Source of the DNA: Chryseobacterium sp. OV279
GTDB lineage: Bacteria > Bacteroidota > Bacteroidia > Flavobacteriales > Weeksellaceae
Reading direction: 5' to 3'
Length of the DNA stretch: 64,000 nt
Assembly: GCF_900128945.1 (NCBI RefSeq)
Contig: NZ_FQUD01000005.1
Span: forward strand, 1 to 64,000
Positions 50,028-57,729 of this stretch are shown here, in pieces. The notes under the pieces were generated by a model. That model saw only the letters and a list, made by a program, of their open reading frames with translations. It had not been told where the DNA came from and did not search any database. Both the position numbers and the translations under genes were made by a program. Each line of letters starts with the position of its first letter. Position 1 is the stretch's first letter.

Positions 50028-50585
50028 ATCTTCTTTATTCGCTTCGAAAAAACTGAAACTTACATTTCCGTACTTTCGGGTATCTACTAAATTGGGGTGT
50101 TCCAATTTCATTCTGCTCTGATGTTCTATGATCAGAACACCGTTTTCCTTCACATATTTATTGTTCAGAACTAAAGACAGCAGTTCGTAATATTTCTTTT
50201 CTTCCATTTCAAAAGGAGCGTCAGAAAATACGATCTCGAAACTTTTTTTGTTTCTGAATTTTTTAAGCCAGTCGAAAACATCACCTCTCTGAACATTCAC
50301 CTGCTGAGACATATCCAGCTCTGAAGCCGTAGAATTGATAAAGCTTGTGTGTTTTGGATTCAGTTCCACTGAAGTGACATCCTGACATCCTCTGGATGCA
50401 AATTCGAAAGTGATAGAACCGATGCCTGCAAAAAGATCAAGCACCGAAATAGACTGCATGTCATATTTGTTTTCCAGGATGCTGAATAGCGCTTCCTTAG
50501 CAAAATCCGTTGTAGGTCTTACGTCAAAATTTTTAGGAGCGGCTATTTTTTTGGCTTTCCACTTGCCTGAGATTATTCTGTACAT
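50013..50585 (-). CDS. rsmD: 16S rRNA (guanine966-N2)-methyltransferase RsmD-like
   Basis: The 190-residue Rossmann methyltransferase has YRIISGKWKAKKIAAPKNFDVRPTTDFAKEALFSIL at the start, the SAM-binding VLDLFAGIGSITFEFASRG and the ELNPKH acid. The catalytic motif, usually DPPY or DPPF, reads DAPF (FSDAPFEME). It is expected to methylate G966 of 16S rRNA. The gene commonly sits with a DUF3822 gene; here a plus-strand gene (50704) is between them. Confidence 0.9.
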   Translation of the reverse strand: MYRIISGKWKAKKIAAPKNFDVRPTTDFAKEALFSILENKYDMQSISVLDLFAGIGSITFEFASRGCQDVTSVELNPKHTSFINSTASELDMSQQVNVQRGDVFDWLKKFRNKKSFEIVFSDAPFEMEEKKYYELLSLVLNNKYVKENGVLIIEHQSRMKLEHPNLVDTRKYGNVSFSFFEANKEDNQEI

Positions 50586-50703
50586 ACTGAAAAATTATTA
50601 GGCAACGAAATTACTAAATGTTGGCTAATAAAAAGAATTTAGTCATAAAATATTCGATAGTCGGGTGATAATGGCTATTTTCGCGGTTGAAAAAAGAATG
50701 ATT

Positions 50704-51942
50704 ATGAACAAACATTTATTGACATTTTTACTTGGTGTCATTTTATGCGTACAATTATCTGCGCAAAACAACTTTGAAAAAGGTTATATCATTAACAATG
50801 ACGGAAGCAAGATTGAAGGATTGATAAAAAATATGGACTGGAACAGGTCTCCTTCGCAGATAGAATTTAAGCAGGACAACAATGCATCTTCTAAACTAAT
50901 AGGGATTGATGTTATAAAGGAATTTGAAGTTGATGGAAAGGCAAAGTATGTAAGATCTGAAGTGGAGATTGATATGTCCAGTGATGATACCAGTTCTTTG
51001 GATGATGATGAAAAGCCCTCATTTACTAAAAAGACGGCTTTTCTTAAAGTTATTGTTGAAGGAGAATACACTTTGTACGGATACAGTAATGAAAATATAA
51101 AACGTTTTTTCTACCAGAAAGAGGATAAAAAAGAACCGTTGGTTTTTAAACGGTATATGATTTCGGGATCAAGTATTGCTAAAAACAATACATTCATCAA
51201 GCAGCTGCAGGCTTTATCAGACTGTGACCATATTAAAGCATCACAGGTTTCAGGTCTTGAATACAGAGAAAGTGATCTAAGAGATATTTTTATCAAATTC
51301 AACAGCTGTAAAAATGCAGACTATAAGAGTTTCGAGAAAAAATTACAGAAAAGCTTTTTCCATGTTTCTTTGAGACCTGGAGTGAACTTTTCATCTTTAG
51401 ATATTACTAATGAAAAAAGAGCAGATATTTTCGGATCGGATTTTGGTAGCCAGACGAACTTCAGAATCGGGGTAGAGCTTGAATATGTAATGCCGTTTAA
51501 CAATAACAAATGGGCAATTATATTAGAACCCACTTATCAATATTTCAAAAAAACAGAAAAAGATGTTCCTACAACTACGATCTTAGGTGAAACTGTATCA
51601 AACAGAGCAAGCGTACAATATTCTTCAATTGAAGTTCCAATCGGGGTGAGATACTATGCATTTCTAAATGAGAAATCTAAATTTTTCTTCAATGCTTCAT
51701 TTATTTTTGATGTACCTGTAGGAGAATCTGAAGCGGTATTCCAAAGATATCAGTTTGCTGATGAAAAAATAAAGATAGGATCTGCTACCAATTTCGGATT
51801 TGGAGTAGGTTATAAATACAATGACAGATTTAGTGTAGAATTTAATATGCACACGAAAAGAAGTATATTTGAAAATGAAAGCAGTACCTATTCTGCAGAC
51901 TACAAAAACTTCTCTGTTATATTAGGATATACGTTATTCTAA
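50704..51942 (+). CDS. Outer-membrane beta-barrel protein
   Basis: The start at 50704 gives 412 residues with a signal peptide (1-21, ending QLSAQ); the ATG at 50698 is an alternative. A N-terminal soluble region (about 22-210) is unassigned. From about 220 (SFFHVSLRPGVNFSSLDI) to the end, alternating strands fit a PorT-like eight-strand barrel, ending in FSVILGYTLF with a terminal Phe. A TATTTTCG element (one mismatch) lies at 50675-50682. It interrupts the DUF3822-rsmD neighbourhood, suggesting local insertion. Confidence 0.8.
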   Translation: MNKHLLTFLLGVILCVQLSAQNNFEKGYIINNDGSKIEGLIKNMDWNRSPSQIEFKQDNNASSKLIGIDVIKEFEVDGKAKYVRSEVEIDMSSDDTSSLDDDEKPSFTKKTAFLKVIVEGEYTLYGYSNENIKRFFYQKEDKKEPLVFKRYMISGSSIAKNNTFIKQLQALSDCDHIKASQVSGLEYRESDLRDIFIKFNSCKNADYKSFEKKLQKSFFHVSLRPGVNFSSLDITNEKRADIFGSDFGSQTNFRIGVELEYVMPFNNNKWAIILEPTYQYFKKTEKDVPTTTILGETVSNRASVQYSSIEVPIGVRYYAFLNEKSKFFFNASFIFDVPVGESEAVFQRYQFADEKIKIGSATNFGFGVGYKYNDRFSVEFNMHTKRSIFENESSTYSADYKNFSVILGYTLF

Positions 51943-51960
51943 ATGGTATAAAATTATATG

Positions 51961-51993
51961 AAAAAGGTACTGTCTGAAACAGTACCTTTTTTT
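51961..51993. terminator. Bidirectional terminator
   Basis: AAAAAGGTACTGT-ctgaa-ACAGTACCTTTTT has T-tracts both ways. It serves the barrel gene and the DUF3822 gene. Confidence 0.9.
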
Positions 51994-51999
51994 ATGTGA

Positions 52000-52716
52000 T
52001 TAATTAAGTATAAAATTCTTATTGGGAACGTTGTCGTAAACGATCCTCATGTTCTTGACAAACTTCTGAAGTTCAGAAATAAAGGTTTCATTTTCCGTAG
52101 TTTCGCCGTATGCATAGAAGTTGGTTTCATTGATACCAAAGCCAATCTTACTTAGGGTAAACATCACGAAATAAAGAAAATCTACTTCAGAATTCACATC
52201 CAGGTTATTGTATAAAATCACCTTCTTGTTATCGATGGCAAAAAACTCACACTGGTTGTGGTATAAATTGATATGAATTTCTTTATTGTTTTTATTATTG
52301 ATAGAATTTAAAAACTTCTCTCCTGAAAAATTAAAATGAACCGGAACCGCCAGCTCTTTTATTTTCTTATAAAAGTTTTTAGGGAACGTATAATAAAACT
52401 GTACTCCGAATCTTTTATTCACAGAAAGCATCAGCTCTTCTTTTTCCTTATCTGCAGGAGCGTTAAAAGCAATCAGTTCAAAACCTGCATCATGTTCTGA
52501 AAATCCTTCCGGCATCAGGGTAAAATGATTCAGTGCAGAGATCACATGGATCTCTTCAAACCTTTGCTTAAGAAGAATTTCATCAAGTTTATCCTCGATG
52601 AGATTTTCCGGTGTTTCTTCGGTAACGAAATAAGACTTTTCCTCCAGAATGCTTTTGTTCTTTGCAATCTGGCAGATTAATCCGTCTTTGGTAAAAAGTA
52701 AATTAAGTACGTTCAT
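52000..52716 (-). CDS. DUF3822 family protein
   Basis: The 238-residue cytoplasmic protein fits DUF3822, a Bacteroidota family with an actin-like (Hsp70-type) fold. The N-terminal NLLFTKDGLICQIA, the HINLYHNQCEFFAIDNKKVILYNNLDVNSEVDFLYFVMF stretch and the length agree. The function is not known; it often lies next to rsmD. The assignment is by eye. It starts 18 bases after the Smr gene stop, so they are probably one transcript, although TAAATTTG at 52730-52737 could be its own promoter. Confidence 0.7.
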   Translation of the reverse strand: MNVLNLLFTKDGLICQIAKNKSILEEKSYFVTEETPENLIEDKLDEILLKQRFEEIHVISALNHFTLMPEGFSEHDAGFELIAFNAPADKEKEELMLSVNKRFGVQFYYTFPKNFYKKIKELAVPVHFNFSGEKFLNSINNKNNKEIHINLYHNQCEFFAIDNKKVILYNNLDVNSEVDFLYFVMFTLSKIGFGINETNFYAYGETTENETFISELQKFVKNMRIVYDNVPNKNFILN

Positions 52717-52734
52717 ATTTCAATTGATGCAAAT

Positions 52735-53229
52735 TTAGTGAAATTCTATCATAACGGCACCTGATTGATGGTGAAGTATTTCCTTATTGTAAAAATCAAT
52801 ATCCGACTGGCTTTCCAAAACATCCATAACCATTCTTTGCAGCGTTCCGTCACCAATGCCATGAACGATTTCTAACCTTTTCAGGTTATGTTTTCTACAG
52901 AAATCAAGAACTTCCATCAGTTTTGCTTTTTGAATGAAGAGCCTTTCAAAACTGTCATAATCACTGGGATTTTTAACCAGATAATGAAAATGCAGGTCGA
53001 GAACCATATGATTTTTCTGGTGCTTTTTAGAAACTACTTTCTTCGGTTCTGCTTTTTTTTCCACCCGAATATTTTCATAAAGATCAGCGTTTTTTGGAAC
53101 CAGTTTTTCTTTTGGATACTGATAGGTAAATCCATATTCATCTTTAAAAACAACGATATTGCCTTTCACAGAAGTGATTGTCCCGCTTAAATCTTCATCT
53201 ACCACAGAAACTTTGTCCCCGATTTTCAT
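52735..53229 (-). CDS. Smr-domain protein
   Basis: The 164-residue protein has an N-terminal SH3-like segment (about 1-45; KIGDKVSVVDEDLSGTITSVKGNIVVFKDEYGF), as in DUF2027/MutS2-related proteins, and a C-terminal Smr nuclease-type domain (about 75-164) with MVLDLHFHYL and VHGIGDGTLQRMV. Smr domains nick DNA or cleave RNA on stalled ribosomes. No MutS ATPase part is present. It lies 33 bases after the phosphodiesterase gene in the same direction. Confidence 0.85.
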   Translation of the reverse strand: MKIGDKVSVVDEDLSGTITSVKGNIVVFKDEYGFTYQYPKEKLVPKNADLYENIRVEKKAEPKKVVSKKHQKNHMVLDLHFHYLVKNPSDYDSFERLFIQKAKLMEVLDFCRKHNLKRLEIVHGIGDGTLQRMVMDVLESQSDIDFYNKEILHHQSGAVMIEFH

Positions 53230-53261
53230 GTATTGTGCCTCTTCTTTTATTATTTTAAAAA

Positions 53262-53759
53262 TTAATTCTTCGGTCCCAGTTCAATGATCTCGAGATCTTT
53301 CACTTCATCGCCTTCCACCACAAAGCGCATCATGGTTCTCACTTTATGCCATCCCTGTTTTCCGCAGGCTCCCGGGTTCAGATGAAGAAGATTATTCTTT
53401 TGGTCAAACATCGCCTTCAGAATATGAGAATGTCCAGAAATAAATAACTTCGGAGCCTTTTCAGAGATTTCTTTATTGGTGATTGGCGTATATTTTCCGG
53501 GATAACCTCCGATATGGATCATCAGAACTTCAAGATCTTCACAGAAAAAACGGTTTACTTCAGGAAACTCAGCCCTGATTTTCGCGTTATCTATATTTCC
53601 GTAAACTCCTTTTAACGGTTTTATCTTTTCGAGTTCTTCAATAACTTCGATGCTTCCAAAATCTCCGCAATGCCAGATTTCATCAGCCTGAGACGCATAT
53701 TCTAAGATACGGTCATCTATATAGGAGTGGGAATCAGAAAGCAGAAGGATTTTTGTCAT
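53262..53759 (-). CDS. YfcE/MJ0936-family metallophosphodiesterase
   Basis: The start at 53759 gives a 165-residue calcineurin-like enzyme: MTKILLLSDSHSYID (D-x-H), EIWHCGDFGS (GD), VYGNIDN (GNxD), MIHIGG and FISGHSHILK (GHSH). These are the metal-binding motifs of YfcE-type phosphodiesterases, which cleave model phosphodiesters; the natural substrate is unknown. TAACTTTG at 53778-53785 sets this start and excludes 53780. Confidence 0.92.
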   Translation of the reverse strand: MTKILLLSDSHSYIDDRILEYASQADEIWHCGDFGSIEVIEELEKIKPLKGVYGNIDNAKIRAEFPEVNRFFCEDLEVLMIHIGGYPGKYTPITNKEISEKAPKLFISGHSHILKAMFDQKNNLLHLNPGACGKQGWHKVRTMMRFVVEGDEVKDLEIIELGPKN

Positions 53760-53777
53760 GAAAATCTGAAATTTGTG

Positions 53778-53785
53778 CAAAGTTA
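53778..53785 (-). promoter_or_regulatory. -7 promoter element TAACTTTG
   Basis: A perfect TAnnTTTG on the minus strand, 18 bases before the phosphodiesterase ATG. Confidence 0.6.
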
Positions 53786-53793
53786 GGAAAGAT

Positions 53794-54216
53794 TTATTTC
53801 TCAGCTATTTTAATAAATCTTTTTAACACCAAGCTATTATCCGGAAGTTTTGATACTATAAATTTACCATTAATTGCTGGAAATTTGGGATTGGTTATGA
53901 TGATGGTGGTGTCAGAATCCATTTGCCAGAATCCACGGTGGCGATACAGCTTTAATTTGTCAGCTTCAATTCTTTCTATTATTGCCGTGGCACACGCTGG
54001 CTCCGCATTAAGTGATACAATTGTTCCGTTCTTTTTAAACCGGATTCCACCCCATTTTTGATCAAAAGTTTTCTGACTTTTATAGATGTAAGTCAATCTA
54101 TCTAATTTTGCCAGCTTCCATGTGTGGAAAAGAAATGAAGCATCAATCTTATTCTGACTTTTAAAGGAAAGAACTGCGAAACATACGAATAGAAGGCTAT
54201 AAACTGATTTTTTCAT
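53794..54216 (-). CDS. Secreted lipocalin-like protein of unknown function
   Basis: The 140-residue protein has a signal peptide (about 1-20). The mature chain is beta-rich: LFHTWKLAKLD at the start, GGIRFKKNGTIVS, GFWQMDSDTTIIIT and KLPDNSLVLKRF. That order of motifs is seen in small lipocalin-like domains that use a W at the start of strand A. No specific family is named with confidence. It is upstream of the phosphodiesterase gene by 34 bases, which has its own promoter. Confidence 0.65.
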   Translation of the reverse strand: MKKSVYSLLFVCFAVLSFKSQNKIDASFLFHTWKLAKLDRLTYIYKSQKTFDQKWGGIRFKKNGTIVSLNAEPACATAIIERIEADKLKLYRHRGFWQMDSDTTIIITNPKFPAINGKFIVSKLPDNSLVLKRFIKIAEK

Positions 54217-54268
54217 TCAGATAAAATTGAAAGTGGGCAAAATAGATAAATTTTTCTCTGTTACAAAA

Positions 54269-54297
54269 TTTGGGTCGCTGAATATTTACTAAATTTG
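54269..54297 (+). promoter_or_regulatory. -33/-7 promoter (TTTG, 17 bp, TAAATTTG)
   Basis: TTTG at 54269-54272 and TAAATTTG at 54290-54297 precede the serine hydrolase ATG by 16 bases. Confidence 0.55.
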
Positions 54298-54313
54298 AGA
54301 AAATTAAAAAAAA

Positions 54314-55855
54314 ATGAAGCAGAAATTTTCTTTTTTACTTTTTCTCGCAGCGGTAGGGCTCTTCAATGCTCAGGTTGAAGAAAAAAAATTGGATGAACTG
54401 ATCCAGAATACCTTAAAAACTTTCGATGTGCCCGGAATGTCCGTTGGGATCATAAAAGATGGAAAAGTGATCTATTCCAAAGGTTTCGGACAACGTTCCT
54501 TAACCACCAAACAACCGATGGATGATAATACATTGGTAGGAATCGCTTCTAACTCAAAAGGATTTACGTGTACTGCGCTGGCTATTTTAGCCGATGAAGG
54601 AAAATTGAACTGGGACGATAAAGTTTCAAAATACATCCCTGAATTTCAGATGTACGATCCATACGTTTCCCAAAACGTGACCATAAAAGATCTTATTACA
54701 CACAGAGCCGGATTAGGTTTGGGGCAGGGCGACCTGATGTTCTTTCCTGAAGGCGGAAATATGACCGTTAATGATATTATTCACAACGTCAGATATCTGA
54801 AACCTGAAAATCCTTTCAGAACTAAATTAGACTATAATAATGTCATGTTCATTGTTGCCGGAGAAGTAATCCACAGGATTTCCGGGTTAAGCTGGGCGGA
54901 ATTTATTGAGCAGAGAATTATGAAACCGGTTGGTATGACTTCAAGTTTCGGAAGTTATAACAGAGCTAAAGCTGTAGCCAACAAGATTGATGCTCACGCT
55001 CCTGTAGACGGAAAAGCCATTGCCGTTCCACACGACTGGAATGAAACAGGGAATGCAGCAGGAGGAATTATGAGTAACATTAAAGATATGACCACCTGGG
55101 CAGACTGTCTTTTAAATAATTTTACCACGAAAGACGGTAAAAAACTGGTTTCCGATAAAAATGTACAACAGTTATGGAGCTTACAGATTCCGGACAGAGT
55201 CGCAATGAAAAATCCTTATGATACCAGTTTTTACGGGTATGGATTAGGCTGGTTCTTAAGTGATGTTAAAGGGCACAAGCAGATTCAGCATACAGGAGGT
55301 CTTATTGGAACCGTTACCCAGTTTACACTGATCCCCGATTTGAAATTGGGAATTGTAGTACTTACCAACCAGCAGTCAGGAGCGGCTTTCAACTCGATCA
55401 CAAATACAGTGAAAGATTCTTACCTTGGAGTGGCAGACAGAAACTGGCTGAAAACCTACGGAGAAAGAATGACGAAAGTTAATGCTGAGTATGATAAACA
55501 GAAAAAAGAGGCCTTTGCTAAATCTGAAGCCTTCAAAAAAGAAAAAAATCTTCAGCCGAAAGCAGAACAGTTCATAGGAAAATACAATGATCAATGGTTT
55601 GGAGATGTAGAAATTTCACAGCAGGGAAATACATACAGAATTTCATGTAAAAATTCTCCACGTCTGAAGGGAGAGTTACTTCCTTATTCCAACAATTCAT
55701 TCATCGTTAAATGGGACGACAGAAGCTATGATGCTGATGCCTACATTATTTTTAATTATGATGAAACCGGAAAAGCAGAATCTGCCAAATTAAAACCGAT
55801 TTCAGATGTCACCGACTTCAGCTTCGATTTTGATGATCTGGATCTGAGAAGATAA
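54314..55855 (+). CDS. Serine hydrolase, beta-lactamase (class C/PBP) family
   Basis: The 513-residue exported protein has a signal peptide (1-20, ending FNAQ) and a class C beta-lactamase-like domain (about 25-370). Active-site motifs are Ser79-x-x-Lys82 (ASNSKGF), Tyr174-x-Asn176 (DYNN) and HTGG near 345. A DUF3471-type C-terminal domain (about 420-510) follows a Lys-rich linker. Such proteins are usually peptidases or esterases acting on peptides or cell-wall pieces rather than resistance enzymes. It is monocistronic. Confidence 0.92.
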   Translation: MKQKFSFLLFLAAVGLFNAQVEEKKLDELIQNTLKTFDVPGMSVGIIKDGKVIYSKGFGQRSLTTKQPMDDNTLVGIASNSKGFTCTALAILADEGKLNWDDKVSKYIPEFQMYDPYVSQNVTIKDLITHRAGLGLGQGDLMFFPEGGNMTVNDIIHNVRYLKPENPFRTKLDYNNVMFIVAGEVIHRISGLSWAEFIEQRIMKPVGMTSSFGSYNRAKAVANKIDAHAPVDGKAIAVPHDWNETGNAAGGIMSNIKDMTTWADCLLNNFTTKDGKKLVSDKNVQQLWSLQIPDRVAMKNPYDTSFYGYGLGWFLSDVKGHKQIQHTGGLIGTVTQFTLIPDLKLGIVVLTNQQSGAAFNSITNTVKDSYLGVADRNWLKTYGERMTKVNAEYDKQKKEAFAKSEAFKKEKNLQPKAEQFIGKYNDQWFGDVEISQQGNTYRISCKNSPRLKGELLPYSNNSFIVKWDDRSYDADAYIIFNYDETGKAESAKLKPISDVTDFSFDFDDLDLRR

Positions 55856-55890
55856 ATAAGGATACATAGTTAATTAAATAACTTAATAAT

Positions 55891-55956
55891 ATTCAATAGG
55901 AACGGGCTTTAGCCCGTTTTTTTATTAATTACAGGCAAATAGGCTTTAGCCAAATC
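55891..55956 (+). repeat. Paired-hairpin dispersed element, copy 3
   Basis: ATTCAATAGG, ACGGGCTTTAGCCCGT (55902-55917) with TTTTTT after it, then GGCTTTAGCCAAATC (55942-55956). The T-run after the palindrome could make it a terminator for the serine hydrolase gene. Confidence 0.85.
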
Positions 55957-55960
55957 CTAA

Positions 55961-55992
55961 AAAAAAGAGCTCCAATATTCGTTTGAGCTCTT
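55961..55992 (-). terminator. Intrinsic terminator of the 56092 gene
   Basis: AAGAGCTC and GAGCTCTT enclose a 12-nt loop; TTTTTTAGG follows on the minus strand. Confidence 0.75.
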
Positions 55993-56091
55993 CTGGTGTA
56001 TAGATGATATGTGATTAGAAAGTGTAAGAGAGAAGTTATTACGAGTCTAAAGAGTGTAACTTCAAACCTCCCTCTTCCAGCTTCCAATATT

Positions 56092-57144
56092 TTAATTCTT
56101 AATAAACTTCTTAATAACATCCCCGATTTGAATAATATAAGCGCCTTTTGTCAACGGGCTTACATCAATGGAATCACGCTCCATTTTTCCCGAAAGTACA
56201 AGGTTTCCAATCATCCCGAAAATCTTATAATCCTGTGACGGAGCATTCTGAACTTTTAATGTTTCCTTAGCCGGATTGGGATAAATTGATGTTTTGCGGT
56301 CACGGTTTTTTTGATCTGAAACTGATAAAGCGGCCAAATCTGCTTTTAACACAGAACCTGCAAAAAAGTCAGTGACATAGATGATATTCTCTTTCACAGC
56401 TAACCCTGAGGGATAATCAAATCCGGTGGAAACAAGACCAGTGGAAACAGTTGAATTGGGTTGAGTGATATTAATTTTAGATACTTTAGAAGCACCCGCT
56501 TCACAGATAAACAGATCTTTTCCATGGAAAGCAAGACCTGATGGATAGCTTAATCCCTGTGCTATTGTGGTAGGACCGGTTGATGTAGTCATATCAAATT
56601 TTGAAAGTCTTCCTTCAAACCGTTCTGTAAAATAAATGACATTATTAATAATCTCGATTTCAAACGGAGATTGTGCCGATACTACATCAATCAGTTGGGG
56701 ATTAGGCTGGCTTACATCTATTTTAGCAATTTTATTATCTCCTTCAAGAGCCATATACAGCTCATTTCCTACGAATTCAAGACCAAGCGGACTGCTTATT
56801 CCTCCCAGTATAACTTGCGGACTTGGATGAGGAAGAGCAAGATCAACTTTAGAAAGTCTGCCCGCTCCAAATTCTGAAACGTAAAGAATATTATCCTTTA
56901 ACGCAAGACCATATGGACGGTTAACTCCTGTCACCACATCAACAGGTGCAGCACCCGGATCATCAATATTTACTTTAACAACCTTGTCCAGATAATAAAT
57001 ACCGATATACATCGTATTGCCATCAATAACCATCGGATTGGGAGTGCCCAGATTGTCGATAAGTACATTAGCTGAAGCTTGCGAATACATGTTGTTTCCC
57101 GCTAAAAGCAGAACTAAAACTAAGAGATAAAGTTGTCTTTTCAT
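56092..57144 (-). CDS. T9SS-sorted beta-propeller protein
   Basis: The start at 57144 gives 350 residues with a signal peptide (about 1-22). About six repeats of the form 'G(L/I)xxPxGL...(N/D)xxYxxx...(G/N)xxxKx(D/N)' (DNLGTPNPMVIDGNTMYIG; VNRPYGLALKDNILYVSEFGAGRLSKVD; ISSPLGLEFVGNELYMA...) make an NHL/SMP-30-like propeller (about 30-275). The last ~75 residues are a type A T9SS sorting domain (IYPNPAKETLKV). It is secreted; the ligand is unknown. The TACTTTTG element at 57176-57183 fixes the start. Confidence 0.88.
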   Translation of the reverse strand: MKRQLYLLVLVLLLAGNNMYSQASANVLIDNLGTPNPMVIDGNTMYIGIYYLDKVVKVNIDDPGAAPVDVVTGVNRPYGLALKDNILYVSEFGAGRLSKVDLALPHPSPQVILGGISSPLGLEFVGNELYMALEGDNKIAKIDVSQPNPQLIDVVSAQSPFEIEIINNVIYFTERFEGRLSKFDMTTSTGPTTIAQGLSYPSGLAFHGKDLFICEAGASKVSKINITQPNSTVSTGLVSTGFDYPSGLAVKENIIYVTDFFAGSVLKADLAALSVSDQKNRDRKTSIYPNPAKETLKVQNAPSQDYKIFGMIGNLVLSGKMERDSIDVSPLTKGAYIIQIGDVIKKFIKN

Positions 57145-57175
57145 TTTATTTTTATTTAGAATAATTAAATTTAGA

Positions 57176-57183
57176 CAAAAGTA
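57176..57183 (-). promoter_or_regulatory. -7 promoter element TACTTTTG
   Basis: A perfect TAnnTTTG on the minus strand, 31 bases before the propeller gene ATG. Confidence 0.6.
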
Positions 57184-57340
57184 CTTTATTAAAAATAAAA
57201 TCGTGAAGGGTCTGACAAATATCATAAACAAAGGAAAGCAATGCTTACTGTAAAAAAATATTGAACCATAAATAGAATTGGTCCATTGATTATAAATGTC
57301 GGGTATCTTATTTTTTAATGCTTTTAATTGAAAATCCTGT

Positions 57341-57367
57341 TATTCAATAGGAACGGGCTTAGTCTAG
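57341..57367 (+). repeat. Paired-hairpin dispersed element, copy 4 (truncated)
   Basis: TATTCAATAGGAACGGGCTT is intact, but the right arm is changed to AGTCTAG and no GGCTTTAGCC follows. Confidence 0.7.
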
Positions 57368-57634
57368 TTTTGATCGGAAGAAAAATTTCCGACCAATAGA
57401 TTTTTAGGATTCATTTTTTTATTGATTATTTTTTATGGCAAAGGAAAACAATGATTTATTTTCTTTGAATACTGTTATTAAGATAAACAAAGGCGTAAAC
57501 TTATCAATGTAAGACAAGGGCAATTCCTATTGTTTTATTTCTTAAAATAGGCGAAGCAGCTTTATTATTTAGCCCAATTATCAGGTATGAAAATACGTAA
57601 TTCGTAAAATGATTATTAATTGAAAATCATGTTA

Positions 57635-57700
57635 ATCAATAGAAACGGGCTTCAGCCCGTTTACACATATAGATCGGTAGAATCCGGCTTTAGCCAAAAC
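57635..57700 (+). repeat. Paired-hairpin dispersed element, copy 5
   Basis: AATCAATAGA, ACGGGCTTCAGCCCGT (57645-57660, loop TTCA instead of TTTA), and GGCTTTAGCCAAAAC (57686-57700). It lies downstream of the archaemetzincin-like gene. Confidence 0.85.
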
Positions 57701-57729
57701 CTTATTAATGATATTTTATACAGAAAAAA

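Larger units (their letters stand above)
57145..57729. other. 585-bp intergenic region with two repeat elements
   Basis: It holds the promoter of the propeller gene (57176-57183), a truncated paired-hairpin element (57341-57367), a hairpin TCGGAA/TTTCCGA near 57375, and a complete element (57635-57700). Only a 25-codon ORF is present. The region looks like decayed DNA. Confidence 0.65.

Noticed and set aside
57435..57512. 25-codon ORF (MAKENNDLFSLNT...)
   Set aside because: Too short to support, no promoter match and surrounded by decayed sequence; it may be a gene remnant.
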